Source: JAFDCJ01 sp964527835
GTDB lineage: Bacteria; Desulfobacterota; Desulfobacteria; Desulfobacterales; JAFDCJ01
DNA length: 64,000 nt
Direction: 5' to 3'
Assembly (NCBI GenBank): GCA_964527835.1
Contig: CAZGNV010000021.1
Span: 1 to 64,000, forward strand
Shown here: in pieces, positions 7,725 to 16,072 of the stretch
Layout of the letters: every line of letters begins with the position of its first letter
How positions within the stretch are numbered: the stretch's first letter is position 1
The notes under the pieces: generated by a model
What the model saw: only the letters and a program-made list of their open reading frames with translations
What the model was told of the DNA's origin: nothing
Databases searched by the model: none
Translations under genes and position numbers: made by a program

Positions 7725-8805
7725 AAGACTCCTTTCGCTCACACTCAAATTTTTCGACTTCGGCCAGCAGCACCTCCACCAGTTTATCCTGGGGGAATTT
7801 TTTGACGACCTTACCGCCGCGAAACAAGATCCCGGTGCCCTCACCGCCGGCAATGCCGATGTCCGCCTCCCGGGCCTCGCCGGGGCCGTTTACCACGCAG
7901 CCCATAATGGCGATTTTAATGGGGGCGGTGGTGGTCAGCAACGCTTTTTCCACCTGGTCGACGATATCAAACAGTCGGATGTTGCAGCGGCCGCAGGTGG
8001 GGCAGGAAATGATCTCCGGGCCGCGGCGGCGGATCCCCAAGGCCCTGAGAATCTCAAATCCGACCCGCACTTCTTCAACCGGATCGCGGGTCAGAGAAAC
8101 CCGGATGGTGTCCCCGATGCCTTCGGCCAGCAGGGTGCCGATACCCAGGGCGGATTTGACAATCCCGGAATACAAGGAGCCCGCCTCGGTCACGCCCACA
8201 TGCAGCGGCAGGTCCGTTTTTTGCGCCATCAGCCTGTAGGCCTCCACCGTGCGCCCCACATCCGACGCCTTCAAAGAAACCTTTATGCGGTGAAAGTCAG
8301 CCGATTGCAGCATTTCCACGTGGCGCAGGGCGCTTTCCACCATGGCAGCGGCGGTCGCCCCCTGGTGTTTTTTCAGCAGCCCCTTTTCAAGGGAGCCGGC
8401 GTTGACGCCGATGCGGATGGCGATCCCGGCGTCGGCAACCCAGCGCACCACTTTTTCAACCTGCTTGGGAGTGCCGATATTTCCCGGATTGATCCGCAGC
8501 CCATCGGCGCCGGCCCGCACAGCGGCGATGGCCAGGCGATGATCGAAATGGATGTCGGCGATCAGGGGGATTGAAATCTCCCGCTTGATGGCCCGGATGG
8601 CTTCAGCGGCATCGGCATCCGGCACGGCCACCCGCACAATCTCGCAACCGGCTTCCTGCAGGCGCCGGATCTGGGAAACGGTGGCCGCGACATCACCGGT
8701 GGGCGTGTTGGTCATGGACTGCACCACCACCGGTGCATCGCCTCCCACGGGGACCCCGCCGATGTGAATCTGCCGCGTTTTTTTTCGTTTAGTGACAAAT
8801 GACAT
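7717..8805 (-). CDS. ispG: 4-hydroxy-3-methylbut-2-en-1-yl diphosphate synthase
   Basis: IspG (GcpE) reduces methylerythritol cyclodiphosphate in the MEP isoprenoid pathway with a [4Fe-4S] cluster. The 362-residue product has PVVVQSMTNTPT, ADIHFDHRLA and RINPGNIG of the barrel. Its cluster cysteines lie in ISCPTCGRCN and IMGCVVNGPGEA near the C-terminus. Short bacterial form. It is upstream of proS in one minus-strand pair; ispG next to proS is common in Desulfobacterota. Only weak promoter-like sequence is visible upstream of 8805. Confidence 0.96.
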   Translation of the reverse strand: MSFVTKRKKTRQIHIGGVPVGGDAPVVVQSMTNTPTGDVAATVSQIRRLQEAGCEIVRVAVPDADAAEAIRAIKREISIPLIADIHFDHRLAIAAVRAGADGLRINPGNIGTPKQVEKVVRWVADAGIAIRIGVNAGSLEKGLLKKHQGATAAAMVESALRHVEMLQSADFHRIKVSLKASDVGRTVEAYRLMAQKTDLPLHVGVTEAGSLYSGIVKSALGIGTLLAEGIGDTIRVSLTRDPVEEVRVGFEILRALGIRRRGPEIISCPTCGRCNIRLFDIVDQVEKALLTTTAPIKIAIMGCVVNGPGEAREADIGIAGGEGTGILFRGGKVVKKFPQDKLVEVLLAEVEKFECERKESYD

Positions 8806-8894
8806 TCGATTATGCTATACTGAATATTTTAACAATCGGAATCCAAAAAGGATGCCCGCAACAATTGAAAGTCGCTGAAAAATTATTAAATTAT

Positions 8895-9062
8895 CCTTAA
8901 CGTTGCAAAAGTCGGAGGGGAAACAACATGGCATAAAAAAATCGCATCCTTTGAAAGTGCCCTGGCTGGTGCCTACAACGTGCTATAATTGCTGCACTAT
9001 GGTATTGGCTATAATAACAGGGCACTAGCTTTGTCTGCCATGTTGTTTATGCAATGTTGAGG
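8895..9062. repeat. Nested inverted-repeat (MITE-like) element
   Basis: The ~300-base gap between ispG and the next gene holds a symmetric structure. AAACAACATGGCA (8921-8933) is perfectly inverted at 9036-9048. Inside it AGTGCCCTG (8956-8964) is inverted at 9018-9026. Outside it the imperfect pair CCTTAACGTTGCA (8895-8907) and TGCAATGTTGAGG (9050-9062) closes the element. No reading frame of note lies within. A 19-base part of the right arm (9036-9054) is repeated exactly at 12623-12641. Confidence 0.55.
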
Positions 9063-9106
9063 TTATCAGACAAGGGGCTATTATTCAAGTAAAATGGAGA
9101 TTCGCC

Positions 9107-9541
9107 ATGACACGTGAACATGAAGGCAATTTTGCCCAAAAGCATGGACCGGATGCCCGTCTGGATCCGGCCGTCAAAGAAAAAATCGAAAAAAAGATCA
9201 AAAACGGTCAACTCGGCTGCGCCGCCGCTTTTCAGATTGCGGAGGAACTTGGCATTTCACCCGCCGAAATCGGCAAAGCACTGGATCTGATGGAAATCAA
9301 ATTAATGAAATGCCAGCTGGGGCTTTTCGGCTACGAGCCCGGGAAAAAAAAGGTTGAGCCGAAAAAACCTGAATCCCCCGGACTGGCGGGGGCCATTGAA
9401 GCCGCCCTGGCGGACGGAAAACTTTCCTGCCACGATGCCTGGGATCTGGCACGCAGATTCAACGTGGGCAAAATGACCGTCAGTGCCGCCTGCGAAGCTT
9501 TGAATATTAAAATCAAAGCGTGCCAGCTGGGGGCCTTTTAA
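9107..9541 (+). CDS. Small protein with two tandem Cys-Gln-Leu-Gly helical domains
   Basis: The 144-residue protein is not one I can assign to a named family. It consists of two homologous ~50-residue units (about 25-75 and 95-144) joined by a Lys/Pro linker. Each unit has a short leader (NGQLGC / DGKLSC, Cys38 and Cys108), a helix-turn-helix-like pair (AAFQIAEELGISPAEIGKALD / DAWDLARRFNVGKMTVSAACE), and an ending of IKLMKCQLGLFG / IKIKACQLGAF (Cys69 and Cys139). The helices suggest a DNA-binding winged or tri-helical fold, and the paired cysteines could bind metal. Both are inference. ATG at 9107 follows AAAATGGAGATTCGCC. A MITE-like repeat ends 44 bases upstream. Confidence 0.7.
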   Translation: MTREHEGNFAQKHGPDARLDPAVKEKIEKKIKNGQLGCAAAFQIAEELGISPAEIGKALDLMEIKLMKCQLGLFGYEPGKKKVEPKKPESPGLAGAIEAALADGKLSCHDAWDLARRFNVGKMTVSAACEALNIKIKACQLGAF

Positions 9542-9569
9542 GGCGACCGCCCTGCGGGAGTAAGGATTG

Positions 9570-10982
9570 ATGAATTCTTTGGCCATCAATAGGCTCTTGC
9601 GCCTGCGCCCCGTGCTGCCGCTGGCCATTTTTCTGGTGTGGATGGCCGCGGTTTTGTACCTGGTCAACCCACTGGTAGGCAAGTACCGCTTTGTCACCCT
9701 GCACAAAATCCTGAAAAACGGACAGCTGACGGTGATCACGCGCAACACGCCGCACTGCTATTATATATACCGTGGCCAGCCCATGGGTTTCGAATACGAC
9801 CTGGCCAAGGCGTTCGCCGATGAGCTGGGGGTGCAGCTGAAAGTGAAAATCGTGGACAACTGGGATTCCATGGTCGCGCAAGTCGAAAACGGCCAGGCGG
9901 CCTTTATCGCCGCCGGGATCGTCATTGCGCCCAACCGCCAGCGCCAGCTCGCATTTTCCAACGGGTACATGGATGTCCAGCAGCAGCTCATCGCCCGCCG
10001 GAACGGCAAAAAAATAAAACAACTGGCAGAGCTTGCCGGCAAGACCATCCATGTGCGCACGGACACCGTTTACCAGGAACGGCTCGAAGAGCTCAAACGC
10101 CAGGGAATCGACCTGACCATTGCCGCCCATGAAGATCTGCCCATCGAGGAATTGATTCAGCAGGTGGCCCAGGGACAAATCGAGCTGACCGTGGCCGACA
10201 GCAACATTGCACTTCTAAATCGTCGCCATTACCCCGGTGTGATGATGGCCGGCCCCATTGAAGAGGTGCAGCAGTTCGGCTGGGCACTGCACCCCGAGGC
10301 GCACCGGCTGCGGGCCAAAATCAATTCCTTTTTCGAAAAAATCAAGGCCAGCGGGCGCTTTGATGAAATTTACGACAAGTATTACGGGGAGATCGGCCCC
10401 TTCGACTACGTCGACCTGCGGGTTTTTCACCGCCGGATCAAAACCCGCCTGTCGCGCTACAGCCCTTTTATAAAGGCCGCCGCGCGCAAACACGGCTTCG
10501 ACTGGCGGCTGATCGCCGCCCAGATCTATCAGGAATCCCACCTGAACCCATGGGCCAAAAGCCATGCCGGAGCCAGGGGGTTGATGCAGCTGCTGCCGAC
10601 GACCGCCCGCAGCCTGGGGGTCAGCGATATTTTCAACCCGGTGGAAAATATCAATGCCGGCGTGGCACACCTGAAAAAACTGTACGATCTTTTCGATGGC
10701 GCCGAAGGCAACGACCGGCTGATGATCGCCCTGGCCGCCTACAACATCGGCCAGGGGCATATCCAGGACGCCCAGCGGCTGGCCGTTGCCAAAAAACTTG
10801 ACCCCAACTCCTGGGAAGCGCTGGCCAAGACATTGCCACTTTTAAGATACCGTAAATATTATAAAAAAGCTAAATACGGCTATTGCCGCGGCACCGAACC
10901 CGTCCGCTATATCAAGCAGATCATGATCTATTATGATATCTTGAAACGGCAGGGAATCGAATACGGCGCGGTGCAGGCTTAA
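9570..10982 (+). CDS. mltF: MltF-like membrane-bound lytic murein transglycosylase
   Basis: The 470-residue product has an N-terminal membrane anchor (about 15-32). Next comes a periplasmic solute-binding domain of the SBP_bac_3 type (about 45-270, GFEYDLAKAFADELGVQL, AAFIAAGIVIAPNR). A C-terminal SLT lysozyme-like domain follows, with catalytic Glu in AAQIYQESHLNPWAKS and GLMQLLPTTA, AAYNIGQGH. This matches MltF, which cleaves peptidoglycan to 1,6-anhydro ends and senses ligands through the SBP part. ATG at 9570 follows GGAGTAAGGATTG. The 28-base gap from the preceding small gene suggests co-transcription. Confidence 0.9.
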   Translation: MNSLAINRLLRLRPVLPLAIFLVWMAAVLYLVNPLVGKYRFVTLHKILKNGQLTVITRNTPHCYYIYRGQPMGFEYDLAKAFADELGVQLKVKIVDNWDSMVAQVENGQAAFIAAGIVIAPNRQRQLAFSNGYMDVQQQLIARRNGKKIKQLAELAGKTIHVRTDTVYQERLEELKRQGIDLTIAAHEDLPIEELIQQVAQGQIELTVADSNIALLNRRHYPGVMMAGPIEEVQQFGWALHPEAHRLRAKINSFFEKIKASGRFDEIYDKYYGEIGPFDYVDLRVFHRRIKTRLSRYSPFIKAAARKHGFDWRLIAAQIYQESHLNPWAKSHAGARGLMQLLPTTARSLGVSDIFNPVENINAGVAHLKKLYDLFDGAEGNDRLMIALAAYNIGQGHIQDAQRLAVAKKLDPNSWEALAKTLPLLRYRKYYKKAKYGYCRGTEPVRYIKQIMIYYDILKRQGIEYGAVQA

Positions 10983-11036
10983 GCGCTGGCGGCGTCAGAT
11001 CCCGGGGGTCAAACCAAGGTGCGATTTGCCCGGCGC

Positions 11037-11678
11037 CTATCCCATAAACGAGGCGTTTTCTCCCACGAAGGGATTGGTCCGCCTTTCATTGCCGATGGTG
11101 GTCGCCGGGCCGTGGCCGGTGTGGACCTGCACCTCATCGCCGAGCCCGAAGAGTTTTTGCTGGATGCTGTGCTTCAGGGTTTCAAAGCTGCCCCCCGGAA
11201 AATCGGTGCGGCCGATGGAGCCTGCAAAAAGGGTGTCACCGACAAACACGTGTCCATCGGTGTGAAATGATACACCGCCCCGGGTGTGCCCGGGAGTGTG
11301 GAGCACCCCCAGGGTGATCCTGCCGAACCGGATCTTATCCCCATCGTTCAAATGGCGGTCGGGAGCCGGCGAGTTGTCGGCTTTCAGTCCCCAGTTCGCC
11401 GCACTGTCGGAAAGCTGCTCCAGCATGGGGGCATCTTCGGCATGAATCAGAATCGGCGCACCGGTGGCGTCCTTCATGGGTTTGTTGGCACTGACATGGT
11501 CAAAATGACCATGGGTGTTCAGGATCCACTTGACGGTTAAATTCGACTCGGCCAGAGCGCGCAGGATGCGGTCGGCTTCATCGCCCGGATCGATGACAGC
11601 CGCCTCCAGGGTTTCTTCACAACCCAGGATAAAACAATTTGCCATTATCGGTCCGACTGCCAATGTCTTGATAATCAA
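11037..11678 (-). CDS. Metallo-beta-lactamase-fold hydrolase (glyoxalase II-like)
   Basis: A 213-residue MBL-fold protein with THGHFDH (His56, His58, Asp60, His61), HTPGHTRGGV, VGDTLFAGSIGRTDFPGG and a terminal HTGHGPAT metal ligand. It resembles YcbL/GloB-like hydrolases that act on thioesters such as S-lactoylglutathione, but the true substrate is unknown. The start is probably TTG at 11676-11678. It lies one base after the nusB stop with AAAGGAG upstream, and the conserved sequence LIIKTLAVGPIMANCF starts there. It ends the long minus-strand operon and converges on mltF. Confidence 0.85.
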   Translation of the reverse strand: MIIKTLAVGPIMANCFILGCEETLEAAVIDPGDEADRILRALAESNLTVKWILNTHGHFDHVSANKPMKDATGAPILIHAEDAPMLEQLSDSAANWGLKADNSPAPDRHLNDGDKIRFGRITLGVLHTPGHTRGGVSFHTDGHVFVGDTLFAGSIGRTDFPGGSFETLKHSIQQKLFGLGDEVQVHTGHGPATTIGNERRTNPFVGENASFMG

Positions 11679-11679
11679 A

Positions 11680-12105
11680 TCAAACTCCTTTCTCTTCCGC
11701 CTTTTCCAGGGCGGCCCGGATGCTGTCCAGGATGCCGTTGATAAAAGCCCCGGATTCACTGGAGCCAAATTTTTTGCCGATATCCACCGCTTCGTTAATG
11801 GAAACTTTCGCTGGAATGTCATCGCAATGAAGAATTTCGTACACGGCAATGCGCATGACGTTGCGATCCACGCCGGACATCCGGTTGAGCTTCCAGTTCA
11901 TTGAAAACCGCTCGATCAATGCATCGATCTCACTGAGAGTCTCCAGAACGCCCAGGACCAGCTGCAGAAAAAACGGCTGCGGTTTGTGCGGTGGATGAAA
12001 GTGGTCGCAGAAACGCTCGAATATCTGCGCCGATGAATCCTTTTGCATGTCCATGCAGAAAAGCGCCTGCATGGCGAGCTCACGCGCCTGGCGACGGGTA
12101 CCCAT
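11680..12105 (-). CDS. nusB: Transcription antitermination factor NusB
   Basis: A 141-residue all-helical RNA-binding protein. The RRQARELAMQALFCMD start, IDALIERFSMNWKLNRMSGVDRNVMRIAVYEI and SINEAVDIGKKFGSSESGAFINGILD are standard NusB signatures. It acts with NusE (S10) in rRNA antitermination. It lies 10 bases after ribH, the typical ribH-nusB arrangement, and is almost fused to the following hydrolase gene. Confidence 0.96.
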   Translation of the reverse strand: MGTRRQARELAMQALFCMDMQKDSSAQIFERFCDHFHPPHKPQPFFLQLVLGVLETLSEIDALIERFSMNWKLNRMSGVDRNVMRIAVYEILHCDDIPAKVSINEAVDIGKKFGSSESGAFINGILDSIRAALEKAEEKGV

Positions 12106-12115
12106 GGTCTGTAAT

Positions 12116-12583
12116 TTATGCGATCACTTCGAACAAATTCGCCATCTCCACGGCCGCCATAGCCGCGCTCCAGCCCTTGTTGCCGGCCTTGGTGCCGGCT
12201 CGCTCAATCGCCTGTTCGATGGTATCGGCGGTGATTACGCCGAAAATAACCGGAATTCCGGCTTCCATGCCGGCCAGCGCAACCCCCTTGGAAACTTCGG
12301 CACTGACATAGTCAAAATGTGGCGTCGACCCCCGAATAACCGCCCCCAGGCAGATCACAGCATGGAAACGTCCGGTGGCCGCCATTTTTTTGGCCACCAG
12401 CGGTATTTCAAAGGCTCCCGGCACTTTGACAACCTCGATGGCATCGTCGCTGGCACCGGAGCGAACCAGGGCATCCACCGCACCGCTCAACAGCTTTTCA
12501 GTGATAAAATCGTTAAAGCGGCTGACGATCAGTGCGAAGGACTTGCCTTCCGCAATCAGTTTTGCCTCATGGACTTTCGGCAT
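12116..12583 (-). CDS. ribH: 6,7-dimethyl-8-ribityllumazine synthase
   Basis: RibH condenses the pyrimidine diamine with dihydroxybutanone phosphate, the penultimate step of riboflavin synthesis. The ~155-residue protein has VSRFNDFITEKLLSGA, VPGAFEIPLVAKK, CLGAVIRGSTPHFDYV and VIFGVITADTIEQAIERAG, with the catalytic histidine in TPHFDYV. The ATG at 12581-12583 was chosen because AAAGGAGT lies just ahead. It is 68 bases from ribBA, and a 19-base repeat copy (12623-12641) sits in that gap. Confidence 0.96.
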   Translation of the reverse strand: MPKVHEAKLIAEGKSFALIVSRFNDFITEKLLSGAVDALVRSGASDDAIEVVKVPGAFEIPLVAKKMAATGRFHAVICLGAVIRGSTPHFDYVSAEVSKGVALAGMEAGIPVIFGVITADTIEQAIERAGTKAGNKGWSAAMAAVEMANLFEVIA

Positions 12584-12622
12584 CTGTACTCCTTTCAATA
12601 TTCAGTATACCTTAATGTTGTT

Positions 12623-12641
12623 TGCCATGTTGTTTATGCAA
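12623..12641. repeat. Solo 19-base copy of the 9036-9054 repeat arm
   Basis: The 19 bases TGCCATGTTGTTTATGCAA occur here and, identically and in the same orientation, at 9036-9054. A direct TGTTGTTT repeat partly overlaps it. It lies between ribBA and ribH, and could be a fragment of the same element or a shared protein site. Confidence 0.6.
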
Positions 12642-12651
12642 CTAAACCAGT

Positions 12652-13866
12652 TTAGGGGTTGGCATCGACATTGAGCATATGCCCCATTTTGAGCTTTTTG
12701 CACTCCAGGTAGCAGTGATTGTATTCATTGGGCTCGATTTCAATGGGGACCTGTTCCACAATGCTCAGGCCATATCCCTGCAGGCCCACCATTTTTTTGG
12801 GGTTGTTGGTCATCAGGCGCATTTTTCGCACCCCGAGATCCACCAGGATCTGCGCTCCGATGCCGTAATTGCGCAAATCGGCCTTGAACCCCAGCTTTTC
12901 GTTGGCTTCCACGGTGTCAAAACCCTGATCCTGCAACGCGTATGCCTTGATCTTGTTGACCAGCCCGATGCCGCGGCCCTCCTGGCGGATATAAAGCAGC
13001 ACGCCGCAACCCTCCTCTTCCATTTTTGCCATGGCCTTGTGCAGCTGGGGTCCGCAGTCACAGCGCAGGGAACCAAAGATATCGCCGGTCAGACACTCCG
13101 AATGAACCCGCACCAGCACCGGTTTGTCCGGATCAATCTCGCCTTTGATCATGGCGATGTGCAGCAGATTGTCCACATCGTTATCATAAACAACGGCCCT
13201 GAACTCGCCGGCCACCGAAGTGGGGATGGTGGTTTCCGCCGCCCGGCGCACAAAGGATTCCGTACGCATGCGGTATTCGATCAAATCCGCGATGGTGCAG
13301 ATACCGATCCCGTGTTTTTCACTGAATTTTTCGAGACTCGGCATGCGCGCCATGGTCCCGTCTTCGTCCATGATTTCACAAATCACCCCGGCCGGTTTCA
13401 TGCCTGCCAGCCGCGCCAGATCCACCGAACCTTCGGTCTGCCCCGCCCTGACCATCACCCCGCCCGTGCGGGCCCGCAGGGGAAATACGTGTCCGGGTCG
13501 GACCAGGTCCCGGGGGGTGGCATCGTCGGCCACCGCGGTTAAAATCGTCGTGGCCCGGTCGGCTGCTGAAATTCCCGTGCTCACACCGCAGCGGGCCTCG
13601 ATGGAGACGGTAAAACCGGTGCCGTAAGGCGAAGTGTTGTGATCCACCATGGGGGGCAGGTCCAATGAATCCACTTTTTCCCCGGTCAATGAAAGGCAGA
13701 TGAGCCCGCGGCCGTATTTGGCCATGAAATTGATGGCCTCCGGGGTGACCTTTTCCGCCGCCATGCAGAGGTCTCCCTCGTTTTCCCGGTCTTCATCATC
13801 CACCAGGATCACCATGCGCCCTTCCCTGATTTCCTTTATGGCTTCTTCAATGCTGATTTGTGGCAT
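12652..13866 (-). CDS. ribBA: Bifunctional DHBP synthase / GTP cyclohydrolase II
   Basis: The 404-residue fusion starts both branches of riboflavin synthesis. The N-terminal RibB half has VDDEDRENEGDL and RPGHVFPLRA with acidic metal ligands. The C-terminal RibA half has VHSECLTGDIFGSLRCDCGPQL with the zinc cysteines and IRQEGRGIGL. The catalytic tail LGVRKMRLMTNNPKK is present. Neighbours are ribE upstream and ribH downstream, all on the minus strand. No FMN riboswitch was recognised in the 90 bases before it. Confidence 0.97.
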   Translation of the reverse strand: MPQISIEEAIKEIREGRMVILVDDEDRENEGDLCMAAEKVTPEAINFMAKYGRGLICLSLTGEKVDSLDLPPMVDHNTSPYGTGFTVSIEARCGVSTGISAADRATTILTAVADDATPRDLVRPGHVFPLRARTGGVMVRAGQTEGSVDLARLAGMKPAGVICEIMDEDGTMARMPSLEKFSEKHGIGICTIADLIEYRMRTESFVRRAAETTIPTSVAGEFRAVVYDNDVDNLLHIAMIKGEIDPDKPVLVRVHSECLTGDIFGSLRCDCGPQLHKAMAKMEEEGCGVLLYIRQEGRGIGLVNKIKAYALQDQGFDTVEANEKLGFKADLRNYGIGAQILVDLGVRKMRLMTNNPKKMVGLQGYGLSIVEQVPIEIEPNEYNHCYLECKKLKMGHMLNVDANP

Positions 13867-13956
13867 ATCTCTTTTGCTCTCCCAATATTATATTCCGACC
13901 ATCCTCAAACTATGGATGGCGTCAACACGTTTCCAATTCATAAATATGGATGGAAA

Positions 13957-14625
13957 CTAATCGATAAATCCGGTTTTTATCAAAAACTCCCGGTCAACCC
14001 CTGCCGTCTCCGGACCCTGTTTCTTTCCTGGAACCCGCTGCCGCCCGACGAAACGTTCGACATACTTGCCGATCATGTCAGTTTCAACGTTCACCGCATC
14101 CCCCCGGTTTTTAAAGCCGATGGTGGTCAAAGCGGCCGTGTGCGGAATAATGCTGACGGAAAAGCCGTCGGCCCCACAGCTGTTGACTGTCAGGCTGATG
14201 CCGTCGACGGCAACCGAACCCTTGTTGATCATATAGCGCGCCAGGGATGGGTCAACCCCGATGCTCACCACCATGGCGTTGCCGGCAGTCTCCCGCCGGC
14301 GGATAATTCCCACCCCGTCGATGTGGCCCGACACCAGATGTCCGTCGATCCGGTCGGACAGCCGCATGGCCCGCTCAAGATTCACCCGCTGGCCCACCCT
14401 GACATCGCCGAAGGTTGTTTTACGAAGGGTTTCCGGAGAAACATCGACTTCAAAGCGCCGGCCCTCGATTCTGACGACCGTCAGGCAGGCACCGCTGACG
14501 CAAATGCTGTCGCCGATTTTAGTCTGCTCCAGTGCAAAATCGGCCTCAATTGCCAGCTGCCGCCCCTGACCGGCCGATTGGACGCCGGTGACGGTTCCCA
14601 ACCCTTCGATAATTCCGGTAAACAT
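13957..14625 (-). CDS. ribE: Riboflavin synthase, alpha chain
   Basis: The 222-residue enzyme dismutates two lumazines to riboflavin. It begins with the invariant MFTGIIEGLGTV and has two lumazine-binding repeats. The first carries GDSICVSGACLTV and the second KGSVAVDGISLTVN and FSVSIIPHTAALTT. The repeated barrels cover about residues 1-95 and 96-200. It lies between ribD and ribBA in the riboflavin operon. Confidence 0.96.
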   Translation of the reverse strand: MFTGIIEGLGTVTGVQSAGQGRQLAIEADFALEQTKIGDSICVSGACLTVVRIEGRRFEVDVSPETLRKTTFGDVRVGQRVNLERAMRLSDRIDGHLVSGHIDGVGIIRRRETAGNAMVVSIGVDPSLARYMINKGSVAVDGISLTVNSCGADGFSVSIIPHTAALTTIGFKNRGDAVNVETDMIGKYVERFVGRQRVPGKKQGPETAGVDREFLIKTGFID

Positions 14626-14725
14626 GATTCAGGTCATCCTTAACAGAATCGTGAAAAGTCATTTTCTAGCGCCTTCAAGCCTTTTCAGAAAAAGAGCTTT
14701 CTTAACAACATAAAATAAGTATGAA

Positions 14726-15826
14726 TCAGCCTTTTTCAATATAGCCTTCAATGAGAACATCATTTTCGAAACGCTCAACCCTGACATGGCCGACGGCCAC
14801 ACAGGCGCTCATGCGCTGCGCACCCGGGCCGCTGCAAATTGGCACCCCGTCGTCGCCCCCAAGAATTTTGGGGGCATAAAAAAAGAGCACCTTGTCCACG
14901 ATCCCGGCGGCCAAGGCAGAAGCCAGCACCCGGCTGCCGCCTTCAATCAAAAGACTGGTCAACTCGAGGGCTCCCAGCCGCTCCACCAGGGCCTGCAGGT
15001 CGATCAGATTGTTTTTCAGCTCCACCGCGAGCACGCGGGCGCCGGTTTTTTCCACGGCAGCCTTTTTGGCAGGATCCGGCACGCCGCCGACCACCACGAT
15101 GGTCTGAGCCCCGGAGCGTTGGCGCAACACCCTTGCCTGCCGGGAGATGGACAGATGGGTGTCCAGCACGACGCGGACCGCATCCCGACCCCGCCCTTCG
15201 GCCAGGCGGGTTGTCAGGCTCGGGTCATCCGCACGCACGGTGTTGATACCGACCATGATGGCATCCACCGCGTGCCGCAGCCGGTGGACGAACTGCCGCG
15301 CCGCGGGACCGGTCACCCACCGGGAATCCCCCGTACGGGTGGCAATCCGTCCATCCAGGGTAGCGGCACACTTGGCGATCACAAACGGACGGCCGGTTCG
15401 CACGTACTTGATAAAGGCTTCATTGAGTTTGCGAGCCCGCTCTTCGCATACCCCCAGGGTGACCTCAACCCCCTGCTCTTTTAAAAATTCGGCGCCGCCA
15501 CCGGCAACTTCCGGGTTCGGGTCTTTCATGGCCGCCACCACCCGGCGGATTCCGGCTGTCAGAATCCTGCGGGTGCATGGCGGCGTGCGCCCGGTGTGGT
15601 TGCAGGGTTCCAGGCTGACATACAGCACCGCCCCGCGGGCGAGATTTCCGGCATCCTGCAGGGCATTGACTTCGGCGTGGGCCTGGCCGGCACCTTGGTG
15701 GTAGCCTCTGCCCACCACCCGACCGTCTTTGACCACCACCGCGCCGACCATGGGATTCGGCGACGTCAGGCCCTGTCCCTTCAGCGCCAGGTCCAGCGCC
15801 ATTTCCATGAAATGCCGGTCATCCAT
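14726..15826 (-). CDS. ribD: Bifunctional pyrimidine deaminase/reductase RibD
   Basis: This 366-residue protein catalyses deamination and side-chain reduction in riboflavin synthesis. The N-terminal deaminase has GAGQAHAEVNAL (zinc His and catalytic Glu) and EPCNHTGRTPPC. The C-terminal reductase has AKCAATLDGRIATRTGDSRWVTG and LIEGGSRVLASAL. The ATG at 15824-15826 (MDDRHFM) matches the family start; a further ATG at 15841 lies on the edge of a palindromic repeat. A 100-base gap without a gene separates it from ribE; this holds a partial copy of the repeat end (near 14650-14690). Confidence 0.95.
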   Translation of the reverse strand: MDDRHFMEMALDLALKGQGLTSPNPMVGAVVVKDGRVVGRGYHQGAGQAHAEVNALQDAGNLARGAVLYVSLEPCNHTGRTPPCTRRILTAGIRRVVAAMKDPNPEVAGGGAEFLKEQGVEVTLGVCEERARKLNEAFIKYVRTGRPFVIAKCAATLDGRIATRTGDSRWVTGPAARQFVHRLRHAVDAIMVGINTVRADDPSLTTRLAEGRGRDAVRVVLDTHLSISRQARVLRQRSGAQTIVVVGGVPDPAKKAAVEKTGARVLAVELKNNLIDLQALVERLGALELTSLLIEGGSRVLASALAAGIVDKVLFFYAPKILGGDDGVPICSGPGAQRMSACVAVGHVRVERFENDVLIEGYIEKG

Positions 15827-15836
15827 AATAGATGGT

Positions 15837-16055
15837 CCCATAAAAAGTCATTTTCGAGCGACATCAACCCTTTTCGGGAAGAGAGCTGTTAAGGGTTGAG
15901 CGTTAAAAATTGCAAGCTGTTTGAGGAGCTGGCGACGAGTTCTTGCAACGAATTCTTGTCCGCCTTCCTAAGGCAGGTAAACCTCAGGCGGATAGCGAAA
16001 CCCGCAAACAGCTCCCGAAAAGGGTTGCGAAGCGAGAAAATCGACTCTTTACGGG
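15837..16055. repeat. Palindromic dispersed repeat, copy A
   Basis: The gap between nrdR and ribD is filled by a 219-base palindrome. The ends, CCCATAAAAAGTC (15837) and GACTCTTTACGGG (to 16055), are imperfect inverted repeats. An inner pair CAACCCTTTTCGGGA / CCCGAAAAGGGTTG follows. The core (about 15899-15950) reads GCGTTAA, then TTGCAAGCTGTTTGAGG, then CGAGTTCTTGCAA. The same core is seen at 47394-47564 and 55131-55248. Confidence 0.8.
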
Positions 16056-16072
16056 TTCATCATTTTTGAGCA

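Noticed and set aside
12584..16072. FMN riboswitch expected near riboflavin genes
   Set aside because: No conserved RFN segments were recognised in the gaps before ribH, ribBA, ribE or ribD.
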